The translations under genes were made by a program, and so were the position numbers. From assembly GCA_938028745.1 (NCBI GenBank), contig CALIZL010000037.1, positions 28,886 to 92,885 on the forward strand: a DNA stretch of 64,000 nt, given 5' to 3'. Each line of letters opens with the position of its first letter. Position 1 is the stretch's first letter. Of the stretch, positions 28,301 to 37,328 are shown piece by piece. Source of the DNA: an uncultured Prevotella sp. Lineage in GTDB: Bacteria; Bacteroidota; Bacteroidia; Bacteroidales; Bacteroidaceae. The notes under the pieces are model-generated. The model saw only the letters and a list, made by a program, of their open reading frames with translations. It searched no databases and was not told the origin of the DNA.

Positions 28301-29062
28301 TCGCGTGTCGCTAACGTTCAGTACATTCAGGTTGGCGTTGTGCGAAACGTCGATGGTGCTGATGTCGGTCATGTCGAGGCTCAAGCGGCGCAGCGTGGTG
28401 CAGCCTTTGGTGTCTACCTCTGTGATGGTGCGGCAGTGGTAGGCATCGAAAGAAACCAGCTTGGGGAAGTTCTTTAACTCGAACTTAGACTGTACGTATG
28501 CACATTGTGCAATTTCCAGTTCCAGAAGTTCGGGCATGTTGCCCAGCCTAAGCGGCGTTTGTGCCGAGAAGGGGTTGTCGCGCAGGTAGAGGAACTGCAA
28601 CGATTTGAGGTTGGAAAGGTCTATCTGCTTAATGGAGTTGTAGGCCAATCGCAGGTAAGACAGTTTCAAATCCTTATGAAAGGTGATTTGGTCTATCTTA
28701 CAACCCGTAGCGTTGAAGAAGTCGATCTTGTTCGGGTCGCCGTAAATCTTTACGATTCCGTCCTTGGTAACCGTTCCCGAGTAGTCTGTACCTGTGGGCA
28801 CTTCTGCGCCTTGTTGGAGCTTGGCAACGCCAACAGACAGTTCTTCGCGTCCGTTACCGCAGTCTATTTCTACGTATTCGTTGCCTTGTGTGCTACCAAG
28901 CGAGAAGGTTACGATAGGCGATTCGCCTTTATTTTCCTCATACACGGTGGTATGGAATGTGATGATGGGTTGCTGATCTTTGTTCTGTGCGAACGCCGGC
29001 AGACCCACCACTGCCATCAATGCCAACAGCAAAGATGCAAGTAAGTTTTGTTTGTAATTCAT
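25349..29062 (-). CDS. Secreted leucine-rich-repeat protein with T9SS C-terminal domain
   Basis: 1237 residues with a signal peptide (LLASLLLALMAVVGLPAFAQ). Three blocks of LRRs with LxxLDLSxN-type units (LRRLSLDMTDISTIDVSHN; LEKLDLSHNQLKTISLKG; LEYLSMSDNKLTKLDLSKN) are separated by beta-sandwich-like linkers (TVGMKGATPQKPVKVKVDFG; PTNELASFTTTNNKDSVQLS). The last ~80 residues (TVNVYGINGGLV ... GAYVVTVNNKVAKVMVK) form a type-A T9SS sorting domain, so the protein is likely exported and surface-anchored. Role probably adhesion or binding; LRR proteins of this type in oral Bacteroidota bind host proteins, which is inference here. Last gene of a three-gene operon, 6 bp after the protease. Confidence 0.9.
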   Translation of the reverse strand: MNYKQNLLASLLLALMAVVGLPAFAQNKDQQPIITFHTTVYEENKGESPIVTFSLGSTQGNEYVEIDCGNGREELSVGVAKLQQGAEVPTGTDYSGTVTKDGIVKIYGDPNKIDFFNATGCKIDQITFHKDLKLSYLRLAYNSIKQIDLSNLKSLQFLYLRDNPFSAQTPLRLGNMPELLELEIAQCAYVQSKFELKNFPKLVSFDAYHCRTITEVDTKGCTTLRRLSLDMTDISTIDVSHNANLNVLNVSDTRVNKLDISKNAKLNELYIEHASGTINTDVKFDDIDLTHCPDLRHFYCAGNNLRSLNLSKVPKLVTLGANHNKLTSIDVSKCPDLYIFNIRKNLMTFASLPKPQNTWREYYYDQRDLVLDDTYKVGTVLDFSKQVLRDGTTTLGKLYKLDKDTLAKRTELDASYYYYENGKVTLLRPVDGKVVLIFTNTIFNEYPLFTEPFTVKDDSEFGKDVRAIDFATTATAGQTINLTVGMKGATPQKPVKVKVDFGNGQLKEVNITAEKPTAANITGQRAGNGNIVVTVPQDNYVTALEVKDLNITSIDVTELTDLRVLSLVNTGLTTIDLGRNNQLEKLDLSHNQLKTISLKGKSKSQYKSLLTNVNLSHNQLETITVDDYFTITDFDLSHNNLANLDLRRADALVRGNLSHNKLTRLILDHSEQLKELNVSNNELTLLGIIPLAPVSKLDISNNYFTLANMPNRFGLDEAHFTYAPQREVVIATTSPGIDLTEQYVTINNKTTNFVWKTEGGQPYVLGTDYLDDKGSTRFKTLTKGKVYCEISHPAYPAFTGKNILKTTLVQPIPVPTNELASFTTTNNKDSVQLSLRGNIEGMSVYFDWRGDGAMSQYVLKANTYTRFTALTNKGVKVRVLVSKPEEKLSVFSITNAKMSSIDISKLADTRAITLDNVGLSKFDFAPSTALKQLDLSRNNISDIDLSKYPNLEYLSMSDNKLTKLDLSKNKELIVVSLSRNNLTEVNFRGLTALESLDLTANSMTSLDCSRLPNLGQLFVSNNKLTSINVRNNANLRALNLVGNNLRFSALPPTNGTYRTSYAYQRQNPVEVSANGNKVDLSSEAVVDGTPTVYRWFTGNVNVDKNGNLQGEEFDVDAEYTVTNGVTTLKLTKRYEDLVCVMTNAKFPKLLLHTKHIRFIPDATGIEGVNADNADTFIKVVEGGIVVEAATGSTVNVYGINGGLVQKAKMNATSQSFSLAKGAYVVTVNNKVAKVMVK

Positions 29063-29068
29063 ACGCTG

Positions 29069-31456
29069 CTAGTATATAATAATTTTTTTCGCTGATTTTC
29101 CGTTCACTTGGATAAGGTAAACGCCTTTGCTCCATGCGCTGGCGTCTATGGTTGTTTCGTCTCCCACGGCCGATAGGGCGTGTGCAAGTTGTCCTGCCAT
29201 AGTGAAAACGCGCACTTCCAATTGCTTCTCGCCAGCCCTAAACACGTTAAAGCGCCTTGGCCCAGCCGGGGTGATGATGGTTTTGTTGTCGGCTTCGGCA
29301 GTGTTGATGCCTGTTGAGCCGGCCTTGCGGCGTAGCACTTCTTTCAGTCCGGCGTAGGCATCGAACTTTCCTGCGCCCCATTGTACGGGGTCTCCTTCTT
29401 TCACATCATTGTCTACAACAGCCGTTTTGCGGATGATGTCGGCAACGTCTGCGGCTTTAAGCGTTGGATCGGCTTCGAGCCAAAGGGCGATAGAGCCGGC
29501 CACAACAGGTGTTGCCATCGATGTGCCAAGCGTTTGGTGCCAGTAATAGCTCTTGCCGTTGACGGTGTGTTTGGCTTGCAAGCCCACATCAGAGTAGCCG
29601 TTCTTGGGGTCTTCAACGGTGTAGGTGTTGACCGATGAAATGACCACTGCACCGGGAGCGCAAACTAATGGCAGGTTGCGACCATCTAGCAAGGTGCCGA
29701 ACGACGAGAAGCGCGAGCTCTTACCTTTGGGAAATTCGTTCTTGTTGTAGCCATACACAAATCCGTCCATAGCTGCCCAGTGGTCGCGAACGTTATAGCT
29801 TCCCACGGTAATCATACCCGCTGCACAGGCCATGTCGTTGATGGTGCCGTTGCGTGAGCCCTTCGTCCAAATTCCACTTCCATTGGCATTGTTGTAGACC
29901 CCATCGTAGTCGTCGAAGTAAACAAACTGCGCATCGCCGTACAGGTCTACGCGTTTGCCGTCCTTCCCTTCTACAAGTATGCCTAGTTTGAATTTCCCAT
30001 CGGCGTTGGTCTTTTGGTTGTCGCTGGTTAGGAAACGGGCGATGGCGTAGTAGCGACCCGTTTCAGGGTCTCTGGTTCCGCCTACCATCACGTATCCTTC
30101 AAAGGCTTTGTTGAAGACCGAATTGCTGGTTATCGCTCCTTCTTCGGCATATTCGCCGCCAGATGAATACATGGTTAGCTTACCGTTGGGACTGGGTTCT
30201 ACGGTGATGCGTGTGGCTATGCGGCCGCGTTCCTCGTTGAACACAACCACTTGCATTTTAAACTCGGTGGCATCCGAGCTGTAAGCGTATACCTGCCCAT
30301 TGCGAAGGTTGTAGTAATCTTTCTTTCCTACGGTTTGTTTTCCTGCTGCCATCGGTCGGATGAAGGTTTGCAGCATGTTGTCGGTTTGGGTGAAAGTCTT
30401 GTTCAGTGCCACGGGATAGTCGGCCTCGTTGCCTGCTGCCACGCAGATGATGGCACTGTCTGTGCAGCTGGCTAAGAAGCGGTTCATCACGCTAGTGCTG
30501 TCGTGCGAACCCAGGTTGCTGCCTAACGAGAGGTTGATGACGCATGGCTTGGCCTGCGGCCCTGATAGGCGGGCGTATTGATAAACGTCGTCTATGCCCA
30601 GAGCGATGAACATGTCGCGCAGGTCTCCGCACGAAGCCACCAACTCCGATTCTGTTGCTATTCCGTAATAGGGATTGGGCATTTCGACGTTTTTCGACGT
30701 CTTATTGTCCTTGGTAACGGCAACGGTGGTCTTTCCCTTATACCCTCCGGCCATAATTCCGGTGGTGTGGGTGCCATGAAACTGCCCTCTGTTGTCGGTT
30801 TCAAAGTCTTCAATGGCAAACACGTTGTCCATCGATTTCCTGTGTTTGGCTATTTCGGGCAATTGCTCTTTGGGGAAATAGCTTTCCCAGATGTACCCGT
30901 CTTTACCTGCACTGCTGGTGTAAAGCCTGCTTAGGTAACCATATCGTGTGCTTCCGTCGGGTTTCATGAAGTTGATGTTGTTGGGGTCGATGCCTCCGTC
31001 TACGATGCCCGTAACCACCCCTTTGCCCGTATAGGCTTGTGGCAAGCCAACGCCTTGGTGTATTTTGTTTACGCCAACGGCCTCTCTAACGCGGTCCATT
31101 TTCTGTGCAACAGGCCGCGAGAGTTGTATTCTGCGTACGCATTTCAGGTCGGCTATCCGCTCAACGCCATTTAGCGGCATGCTAACGATGGCGATGTTGC
31201 CTTTTACCCGAAGTACGCTCACATTGTTTTCGGCAAGAGTTCCAAGAGCCTCCTTCCCGTCAAACTCAATCATGCCAATCGTTCGTTGGGGGTTAGCGTT
31301 GCCCTTACCGATGCTTCTGGTTTGTGGGTTGTAACGTGGAATTTTAAAATTAAGCTCTTCTTTCAACGTAACTTGGCTTTGCAAGTCGATTTTCGACTGT
31401 GCATAGCCTCCCAATAGGAGGCCAGCACAAATGGTGGTGAGAAATGTTCGCTTCAT
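29069..31456 (-). CDS. Subtilisin-family (S8) secreted serine protease with T9SS tail
   Basis: 795 residues, signal peptide at residues 1-20. The catalytic triad is visible: Asp153 in GIVDGGID, His230 in HGTHTTGIMAGG, and Ser646 in GTSMATPVVAGS; the oxyanion Asn343 is in AAGNEADYP. A long insert (about residues 350-540) separates the His and Ser parts, as in other Bacteroidota S8A enzymes. The C-terminal ~75 residues (FNVFRAGEKQLEVRVFTMAG ... YLIQVNGKSAKKIIIY) are a type-A T9SS signal. An N-terminal propeptide is likely (residues 20-130). Its ATG overlaps the stop of the upstream gene (TAATG), indicating translational coupling. Extracellular proteolysis is the expected role. Confidence 0.95.
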   Translation of the reverse strand: MKRTFLTTICAGLLLGGYAQSKIDLQSQVTLKEELNFKIPRYNPQTRSIGKGNANPQRTIGMIEFDGKEALGTLAENNVSVLRVKGNIAIVSMPLNGVERIADLKCVRRIQLSRPVAQKMDRVREAVGVNKIHQGVGLPQAYTGKGVVTGIVDGGIDPNNINFMKPDGSTRYGYLSRLYTSSAGKDGYIWESYFPKEQLPEIAKHRKSMDNVFAIEDFETDNRGQFHGTHTTGIMAGGYKGKTTVAVTKDNKTSKNVEMPNPYYGIATESELVASCGDLRDMFIALGIDDVYQYARLSGPQAKPCVINLSLGSNLGSHDSTSVMNRFLASCTDSAIICVAAGNEADYPVALNKTFTQTDNMLQTFIRPMAAGKQTVGKKDYYNLRNGQVYAYSSDATEFKMQVVVFNEERGRIATRITVEPSPNGKLTMYSSGGEYAEEGAITSNSVFNKAFEGYVMVGGTRDPETGRYYAIARFLTSDNQKTNADGKFKLGILVEGKDGKRVDLYGDAQFVYFDDYDGVYNNANGSGIWTKGSRNGTINDMACAAGMITVGSYNVRDHWAAMDGFVYGYNKNEFPKGKSSRFSSFGTLLDGRNLPLVCAPGAVVISSVNTYTVEDPKNGYSDVGLQAKHTVNGKSYYWHQTLGTSMATPVVAGSIALWLEADPTLKAADVADIIRKTAVVDNDVKEGDPVQWGAGKFDAYAGLKEVLRRKAGSTGINTAEADNKTIITPAGPRRFNVFRAGEKQLEVRVFTMAGQLAHALSAVGDETTIDASAWSKGVYLIQVNGKSAKKIIIY

Positions 31457-33063
31457 TACTTGTTGATAAAAATTTTCTTTCCGTTAATGATATATAGTCC
31501 TTTTGGAAGGTTCTTTTGTTCATCAACGCGCGTTCCGTCGAGTCGGTAAACCACGCGCTTGTTGGTTTTGTTGGCTGCGGCTGGGTTGGCAATGGCGTTG
31601 GTGGAAATCCCGTTGAACCATATTTCAAGGCGGTCGCCGTTAGCAAATTCAAGTTCGTAGGTGTGTCCTCCTCCGCCCGTTGCTTCAACTTCTTTTCCGT
31701 TGAGCCGCACTTTAAGTTTGCTCAGGTCGGTTCCGTCGAAGGCCAGCGTGAAGGGGTTGTCGTCTTCACCGAATTTGATGGTGTTCTCTCCGTTGTTCAG
31801 TTGCACTTCCGTTCGGTCTTGTCGGTTGAAGTAGAAGAAGCGGTCGGCCAGTTGTTTGCTGTCTACAAACACCGTAGCCGTTTTGTCGCGCTTTGGTGCC
31901 GAAGTTTCAACGCCGATGTTCATTCCGTTTTTCAGCGTTATTTCGTACACGCCGTCGATGTTGTTCGTATATTGTTTGCCGTTCAGCCTTAGCACTTTAA
32001 TCTTGCATCCGTTCTTTGCCCTGACCTTAACCACGCAGTTCGTTTCGGGCAGTTCGATGGTGTTCATGCCGTCTTGTAGGGCAATGTGGTTTTGGTTGTA
32101 GTCCCATCCTTGGTATAGGATGATGTTTTCGGCATGGTCTACATAGAACATGGCCTTCACCTTTCCAAGCTTATGTGCGGCTATGTCGATGTTCATGTCG
32201 TCGGTAATCGTGAGGTTCAGGCTGCCGTATATGGTGTTTGGCGTTCCGTTAACCTTCACTGCATCGATGGCGTGGGTGGTGGTGTTGAACGTGATGGAGA
32301 GCCTTGAGCCGGCCTTTACCGAGAAATTGGGGTCGGTGTAGTTAGTTACGGGCTTTCCGTCTACGGTAACACTGCTTACAACGCCCTTGGCTTCTTCGGT
32401 GTTGAATGCGAATTTAACGCGGCAGTCTTTGTCGGGATAGTTTGCGGTGATGTCGATCAGTCCGCCGTCTTTGGGCTTAACGGTGTAGGAAGTGTTGCCT
32501 TTGGGCAGTTGCAATCCGTCTACCACGATGCTGTAAAGCGGTGCGGCCGTGTATGATACTGTGCTGATGACAATTTCTTTCTCCACGTCGGGAATCCAAT
32601 GAATGGTGTTGTCGCCATTTTTTAGCACCACGTCCGTAAATGTTCCAGAGCGTTGCATCTTCACTTTTGCCGCATTGTCTACCTTAACGGTGCACGAAGC
32701 CGTGCGTAATTTGGCGAAGGTGTTGGTGGTGATGTTGATGGTAGAGCCATTGTCGTCGGGCAGGTTGATGTAGACATAGCAGCTGGTCATGCTGTAAATG
32801 TTCTGTTTTGTGTCTCCCTTGGCAGTTTTCTTTACCACGTCTACCAAGCAATTCCCGTCTGTTGCCTTCACCTCAAACGAGCCACTTGCGGTTAGAGGGA
32901 TGTTGTTTTCACCGTTAACAAGGTTGTTTATCGCAACGCCGTTAACCTTAATACTCACTCGGCTGGCATCATCAACGTTTATCTTGATGTTGCTGTCGGC
33001 ATAAGCGGCCGACGAAACCATAGTTAAAATTGTTCCTAAAAGAAACGAGTAGAACTTCTTCAT
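31456..33063 (-). CDS. Secreted repeat-containing protein with T9SS-like C-terminus
   Basis: 535 residues from the start at 33063 (MKKFYSFLLGTILTMVSSAA), the first gene of the operon; an upstream in-frame ATG at 33087 would add eight residues. The body is built from repeats of about 85-100 residues with a recurrent core such as VKVNGVAINNLVNGENNIPL, VVLKNGDNTIHWIP, IALQDGMNTIELPE and VQLNNGENTIKFGE, which look like beta domains. The C-terminus (VVYRLDGTRVDEQKNLPKGL ... NGKKIFINK) is the short T9SS-type tail common in Prevotella. No enzyme motif is seen. It probably acts with the protease and LRR protein outside the cell. Confidence 0.85.
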   Translation of the reverse strand: MKKFYSFLLGTILTMVSSAAYADSNIKINVDDASRVSIKVNGVAINNLVNGENNIPLTASGSFEVKATDGNCLVDVVKKTAKGDTKQNIYSMTSCYVYINLPDDNGSTINITTNTFAKLRTASCTVKVDNAAKVKMQRSGTFTDVVLKNGDNTIHWIPDVEKEIVISTVSYTAAPLYSIVVDGLQLPKGNTSYTVKPKDGGLIDITANYPDKDCRVKFAFNTEEAKGVVSSVTVDGKPVTNYTDPNFSVKAGSRLSITFNTTTHAIDAVKVNGTPNTIYGSLNLTITDDMNIDIAAHKLGKVKAMFYVDHAENIILYQGWDYNQNHIALQDGMNTIELPETNCVVKVRAKNGCKIKVLRLNGKQYTNNIDGVYEITLKNGMNIGVETSAPKRDKTATVFVDSKQLADRFFYFNRQDRTEVQLNNGENTIKFGEDDNPFTLAFDGTDLSKLKVRLNGKEVEATGGGGHTYELEFANGDRLEIWFNGISTNAIANPAAANKTNKRVVYRLDGTRVDEQKNLPKGLYIINGKKIFINK

Positions 33064-33512
33064 AGGCTGAAAAAAAATAAAAAACACAGCAATTGTAGCT
33101 GTTTGGTTGATACGAAATTTGGGATAGGTGGGCGGTTGGTTCGCCCGACTCCGTCTGTGTTATGGTTACATCTTTTGGAGGGTACGCTGCTTCAATTTTC
33201 CAAAATAGCTTCTAACACGGTGTAAAGTTAGTGAATAATGGATAGAAGGAACGTTTAAAACTAAACTTTTTTGCTTTTTTGTTGCTGATACGCCTTTTTC
33301 TGTTTGATATTTGTTTGAAACGTATTCAAAATGTTACATTTTAGCGTTTTTTGTTCGTCTTATGGCGAAAGAGCAGAGCCTTCTGGAATTTGGATTGATG
33401 TTATAATGCCTTTTTACACCTTTTGTAGCGTGGTAAGTTTTGCAAACGTTGAATTATAAGTGCCTTGTTGCGTAGTAAACCTATATGCCAGGGCAATATC
33501 ATTCGTAGTCTT
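33064..33512. other. Intergenic upstream of secreted-protein operon
   Basis: About 450 bp, AT-rich. It should hold the promoter for the operon; TAACTTTA on the minus strand (33223-33230) is a weak -7 candidate without a clear -33 box. Confidence 0.35.
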
Positions 33513-33711
33513 TAAACCCCTACCTGCGGTTATACCGAACATCAGGTGTTTTAAGTTGTTTCCATCGTTTCCTGTTCGTCTTTCGTTTGCTTGTCGGCAT
33601 CTTGCCTGTCTTATTTTCTTGATGCAGCCCGTTACGCCTTCAAGAATAAGAAAAGCAAGATGCTCAACAATACATAAAATCTAAGCGGCTTTAATCAACC
33701 GATTTGGGTTA
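33513..33711 (-). repeat. Dispersed ~200-bp hairpin element, copy 4
   Basis: Reverse orientation, with TTTAAGTTGTTTCCATCGTT, CGTTTGCTTGTCGGCATCTT, internal inverted arms (GCATCTTGCCTGTCTTATTT against AAGAATAAGAAAAGCAAGAT) and the end CAACCGATTTGGGTTA. Confidence 0.75.
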
Positions 33712-33827
33712 AATTAGCACTTTACATTCTTTACCAGCAGTAAAAGAAGGGGATATACAAGTGCAGATCTGAGCATATCTGTTGATAGTTGGCCATAAAC
33801 GCTGTCATTTCAAATTGCGGATGAGCC

Positions 33828-34928
33828 TTATTTCTTAATGAAAGTGGGGTAGAAGAATGTTGCGAACACCTCTTTGAAACCACTGTTGTTCTTGGGTAAA
33901 CCTGTTGGCGGCAAGTTGTCGAACGACATTAAGCTTATGCGCGAAATGGCTTGGCCTTTGTTTCCAAAGATAAAGCCAGTTGGCCTGATGCTTAGCTTAC
34001 CGGCAGCGTTTGGTAAAATCTTACCCGACATGGTGGAACCCGTGCTTAGTGCGGAAGAAGAATTGCCCTCATCGGAAATGAAAACCAGCAACGTGGAGTG
34101 GCCATTAAGTATGCCGCCGCACCTAACCGTTCCGTCAAGATGGAACGTTGCAGGGATTGACTTTTGTAGTCTGAACGGAATGGCAACGTCTCCGTACTGG
34201 TTTGAGTGTATTCTGATAGAGTCTTTGTCGAACGTACAAGGAAATGTTTTGCGCGTTAGTCCGGTGGAGTCTCGTTTTGTGAAATAGGTTATTTCCCACT
34301 CGCCATTCATCAGCTCGTCTACATTCCAGTTTTGTTGTATGCTGATGCGTACGGGTTGTCTTTTTCCAGAGGAAATGTCCACATAGCCTTCCCTCACGGC
34401 ATTGGCGGTGTTGGCCGTTATGGTGAGGTTTACTTTACCCTTCTCGACCATGGCCCTTATCCACGAATTAGGCGTAATGGCGCGAACGTTAACCCCTTCT
34501 ATGTGGCGATAAGTGAGGGTTATGGTGGTGTCGTTGTTGTTAAGGGTGTACTTGGTGTTCTCTTCAATGGTGAAGGCAGATAGCCCTTGCTGGTGCACGG
34601 GCACTACAACACTGTCGGTTCCAGCCCAAATGGTAAGGTTGGCCACCCTAGATGTTAGGGACGTGTTTTGCCCTACCTCTACGGTAACAACGTTTCCGCT
34701 AAACGAACTCTTGCACCAGTCGTTAGAAACCGTAGTTTTGCTAATGGGGCTAGCAGCCGTTACGGTAACCTTTCCCGTTGAGGGAGCATCGGTGAAGTTA
34801 ACAGCCGAACTGTCGATGGTGATGTTCTTGTTGCCGAATGTGCGCCCCACATTGTCGTCCTGACTGCAAGCCAGTGTTGCGGCCATCAGGGTAGCAGCTA
34901 CAAAAAGTATGTTGGTAATCTTTTTCAT
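33828..34928 (-). CDS. BACON-domain lipoprotein
   Basis: 366 residues with lipobox ATLAC (Cys21). Two tandem BACON-like beta domains are suggested: one around residues 45-115 (GKVTVTAASPISKTTVSNDW ... ANLTIWAGTDSVVVPVHQQG) and one around 120-200 (NSWIRAMVEKGKVNLTITAN ... SGKRQPVRISIQQNW), each ending in the typical xxxVxVxQxG/N strand. The C-terminal ~160 residues have no recognised domain. Last gene of the second SusCD operon; such proteins are thought to bind carbohydrate or glycoprotein, but there is no direct evidence here. Confidence 0.8.
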   Translation of the reverse strand: MKKITNILFVAATLMAATLACSQDDNVGRTFGNKNITIDSSAVNFTDAPSTGKVTVTAASPISKTTVSNDWCKSSFSGNVVTVEVGQNTSLTSRVANLTIWAGTDSVVVPVHQQGLSAFTIEENTKYTLNNNDTTITLTYRHIEGVNVRAITPNSWIRAMVEKGKVNLTITANTANAVREGYVDISSGKRQPVRISIQQNWNVDELMNGEWEITYFTKRDSTGLTRKTFPCTFDKDSIRIHSNQYGDVAIPFRLQKSIPATFHLDGTVRCGGILNGHSTLLVFISDEGNSSSALSTGSTMSGKILPNAAGKLSIRPTGFIFGNKGQAISRISLMSFDNLPPTGLPKNNSGFKEVFATFFYPTFIKK

Positions 34929-34952
34929 TGCTATTTCTTTTTGCGTGATGTA

Positions 34953-36284
34953 TTAGTCTTTCCTTAGTCTCAACAGTTGGTCCAGCTTCTCGTAGGCGCG
35001 TGAGAAGTAATATGTGTTAGGCAAGCCGTTCTGCTTTACGCTGCCCTTAAATCCGCCTCTGCTGTCGAGCACGGCCAAGAACCATCCCGTTGAAGGTTTG
35101 TCCCATGTGCCCCGCTGTTCAAAAACGAAAGCCTTATCGGCATCGTTCCACCTTAGTGCGAACTGCGATTTGGGCGAAGGACTAAGATAACCGCTTTCCA
35201 TATCGTAAGTGCAGAGGTACAGCGCAGTTGAGCCAGACAATGGCGTGAGTGACTGCGGGGCGACGGTTATCACGTGTTCCTTTCGGTCGAACGTTGTGCG
35301 AATGGCCAAGTCCTTTATCGCATTCTTGATGAGATATCCCTTGTAGTTGGGCATGAGTTCCAGTTCCACGTCTATTTCAACGGGGTAAGAGACGCCACCG
35401 CTGATGTAGTTTGCTTCCAACACGTACTCGCCGGCGTTGGCAACGTATTTGGCGAACCATTGCGGTTGGGCTGCTTTAAACTTCACTTGGCCCTCGTTTC
35501 CCGTCTTAGCCGTAAACGTTGAGTCGGCGGCGTTGAAGGTAAGTTCGTTTATGGTGGTGTTTCCAACTTGCAAGGGGCTATACGTTCTGATGCCCTTGTC
35601 GGTAAAGGTAATGGCCGTGTTGGTTGTTTTCCCACCGCTGGTGAAAGCCAATTGCAGGTCGGAGGCATCCAGTTCGGCCTCGACCTCTGCGCCGTTGACA
35701 TTGCCCTTAAAGCTCCAAAGCCCCGTGGGGGTAAAGGCCGAGCTGAAACTGTCTACCTTATTAATATAGGTTGCCGCAGGCATATCCAGCTTTCGTAGGT
35801 ACATAACATTCTTCGAACGGTAGCCATGTACCTTTATGAGATTGTCTGATATGCTGTCTACTACAAACAGGAAATCGCCTTCCAAGGCCTGATAGCTTTG
35901 CTGAGAAGGATTGGAGAAGTGGTGCATTAGTGGGTTGTAGGTGTCGAAAGAGATGGCAGGCCCCACCTCGGCAGTCATTTTATAGTACGACACGTCTGCT
36001 CTCGAAGCGTCTATGACGCTTCTCACCTCACACTTCTCCTTGTCGAATTTCAGCGTGAATGCGTATCCGCCATAGGCCTGGTCGCTCTTGGGGTAGACGT
36101 CAAAGGCCCATCCGTACGGCGCATTAATCAGTGTGGCTTGTGCCTTATCCAGGTATTCTTCTTCGCGTAGGGAAGAAGACTTGTCGAACACGTCGGCCTG
36201 TTCTTTCAGGCACGATTGTAGTCCTAGTGTGCCAAGAAACAACACTAAGGCAGCGACAACGTTGCGATAATATATTTTATTCAT
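34953..36284 (-). CDS. DUF4302-family lipoprotein
   Basis: 443 residues with lipobox GLQSC (Cys25). The N-terminal segment (FDKSSSLREEEYLDKAQATL, APYGWAFDVYPKSDQAYGGY) and the MHHFSNPSQQSYQALEGDF region match DUF4302 proteins, which occur in SusCD operons together with a zinc metallopeptidase gene. Probably an exported accessory lipoprotein; molecular role unknown. The stop is 24 bp from the BACON gene start. Confidence 0.85.
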   Translation of the reverse strand: MNKIYYRNVVAALVLFLGTLGLQSCLKEQADVFDKSSSLREEEYLDKAQATLINAPYGWAFDVYPKSDQAYGGYAFTLKFDKEKCEVRSVIDASRADVSYYKMTAEVGPAISFDTYNPLMHHFSNPSQQSYQALEGDFLFVVDSISDNLIKVHGYRSKNVMYLRKLDMPAATYINKVDSFSSAFTPTGLWSFKGNVNGAEVEAELDASDLQLAFTSGGKTTNTAITFTDKGIRTYSPLQVGNTTINELTFNAADSTFTAKTGNEGQVKFKAAQPQWFAKYVANAGEYVLEANYISGGVSYPVEIDVELELMPNYKGYLIKNAIKDLAIRTTFDRKEHVITVAPQSLTPLSGSTALYLCTYDMESGYLSPSPKSQFALRWNDADKAFVFEQRGTWDKPSTGWFLAVLDSRGGFKGSVKQNGLPNTYYFSRAYEKLDQLLRLRKD

Positions 36285-36302
36285 TTTTGTAAGCGTTGGT
36301 TG

Positions 36303-37220
36303 TTATAGGGAAATGTCTGATAGTACGACCTTTCCAGTTACGATGTCGTTTTCTCTTCTAAGGTAAACCTCACGAAGTTTATCAATGTCGATGTTCCACG
36401 AAGTGCGCATGTAGTTCTTAACGTATTCCAATTTGCTGTCGATTTTTTCCCTTTGGCCTTTGGCTTCGGCTATTTGCATCCACTTTTCCCATTTCTCGGG
36501 CGCGCTGGTTACATAGATAGAGAACATTTCGGCGAAATCTTCTACGTCTGAGTGTTGGGCATAGGCCGAGATGAAACCATGCTCGAAACAATAGTTGGTT
36601 GTGGCGTATGGCACCTCGCTCCACTTGTCGGCGACGTACCCCGTGCCCGTAACCAGTTTGAAGTCGGCCGAGTAGGGTTTTGTTTGGTTCAGGATGTGGG
36701 TGAACTCGTGATAAACCGTTTTGAGATAATAGGTGTTGATGGCCTCGGCACTGGTTAGGAAACGGTCGATGAAGTTCGTTCCGGCCAGTAGGATCTTCCT
36801 TCCACCCTCAGCCGTTCCTAAGATAAACGTTCCGTTGTTGCGGTACTCCCAGTTGCCTGTGATGTAGATAAGCTTGGGGAAATTGGCTCTGGTGAAATGG
36901 ATGCCTGCCACTTCGTCGAAAGCTTCGAGGCATGAGTACCTTACCAGATTGGCCATTTTAACAGCCATGTTATAATCTGCGGGTACGGTGTAATAGTTAA
37001 AGTTGCTTTCTATGTCCTCATAACGGTACTTAAAGCTGATGTTGTAGGTTGCTTCGTAGTAGCGTTCCAGCCATAGGTCTAGCGGCGTGGGCGGAATGGT
37101 ATGTTTACGTTTGTCGATGGTTATCACGCTTTCCGGCGAAAGTTTCTCGTCTGCGCATCCCGCCAATGTCGCTCCACAGATGCCCAGTACGAGCGCATAT
37201 ATTAATGTTATCTTCTTCAT
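36303..37220 (-). CDS. Putative zinc metallopeptidase lipoprotein (Mx1 type)
   Basis: 305 residues with lipobox LAGC (Cys22). The zinc-binding HExxH motif is His171-Glu172-Phe-Thr-His175 (TVYHEFTHILNQ); a downstream acidic cluster (DVEDFAEMFSIYV) may supply a third ligand. This matches the Peptidase_Mx1 family encoded in many Bacteroidota SusCD loci beside DUF4302. The likely role is cleavage of a protein or glycoprotein substrate at the cell surface for the SusCD pair. Confidence 0.88.
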   Translation of the reverse strand: MKKITLIYALVLGICGATLAGCADEKLSPESVITIDKRKHTIPPTPLDLWLERYYEATYNISFKYRYEDIESNFNYYTVPADYNMAVKMANLVRYSCLEAFDEVAGIHFTRANFPKLIYITGNWEYRNNGTFILGTAEGGRKILLAGTNFIDRFLTSAEAINTYYLKTVYHEFTHILNQTKPYSADFKLVTGTGYVADKWSEVPYATTNYCFEHGFISAYAQHSDVEDFAEMFSIYVTSAPEKWEKWMQIAEAKGQREKIDSKLEYVKNYMRTSWNIDIDKLREVYLRRENDIVTGKVVLSDISL

Positions 37221-37328
37221 TGTTGTGCTGTTTAGCGTTATTATAATGATGTAAGCCTGAATGTGAAAGGGTGAGGGAGTGGCTTTGCGTTGCCGTTTGT
37301 TGGGCTACGTGTGCACGCCTCCTAGCCC

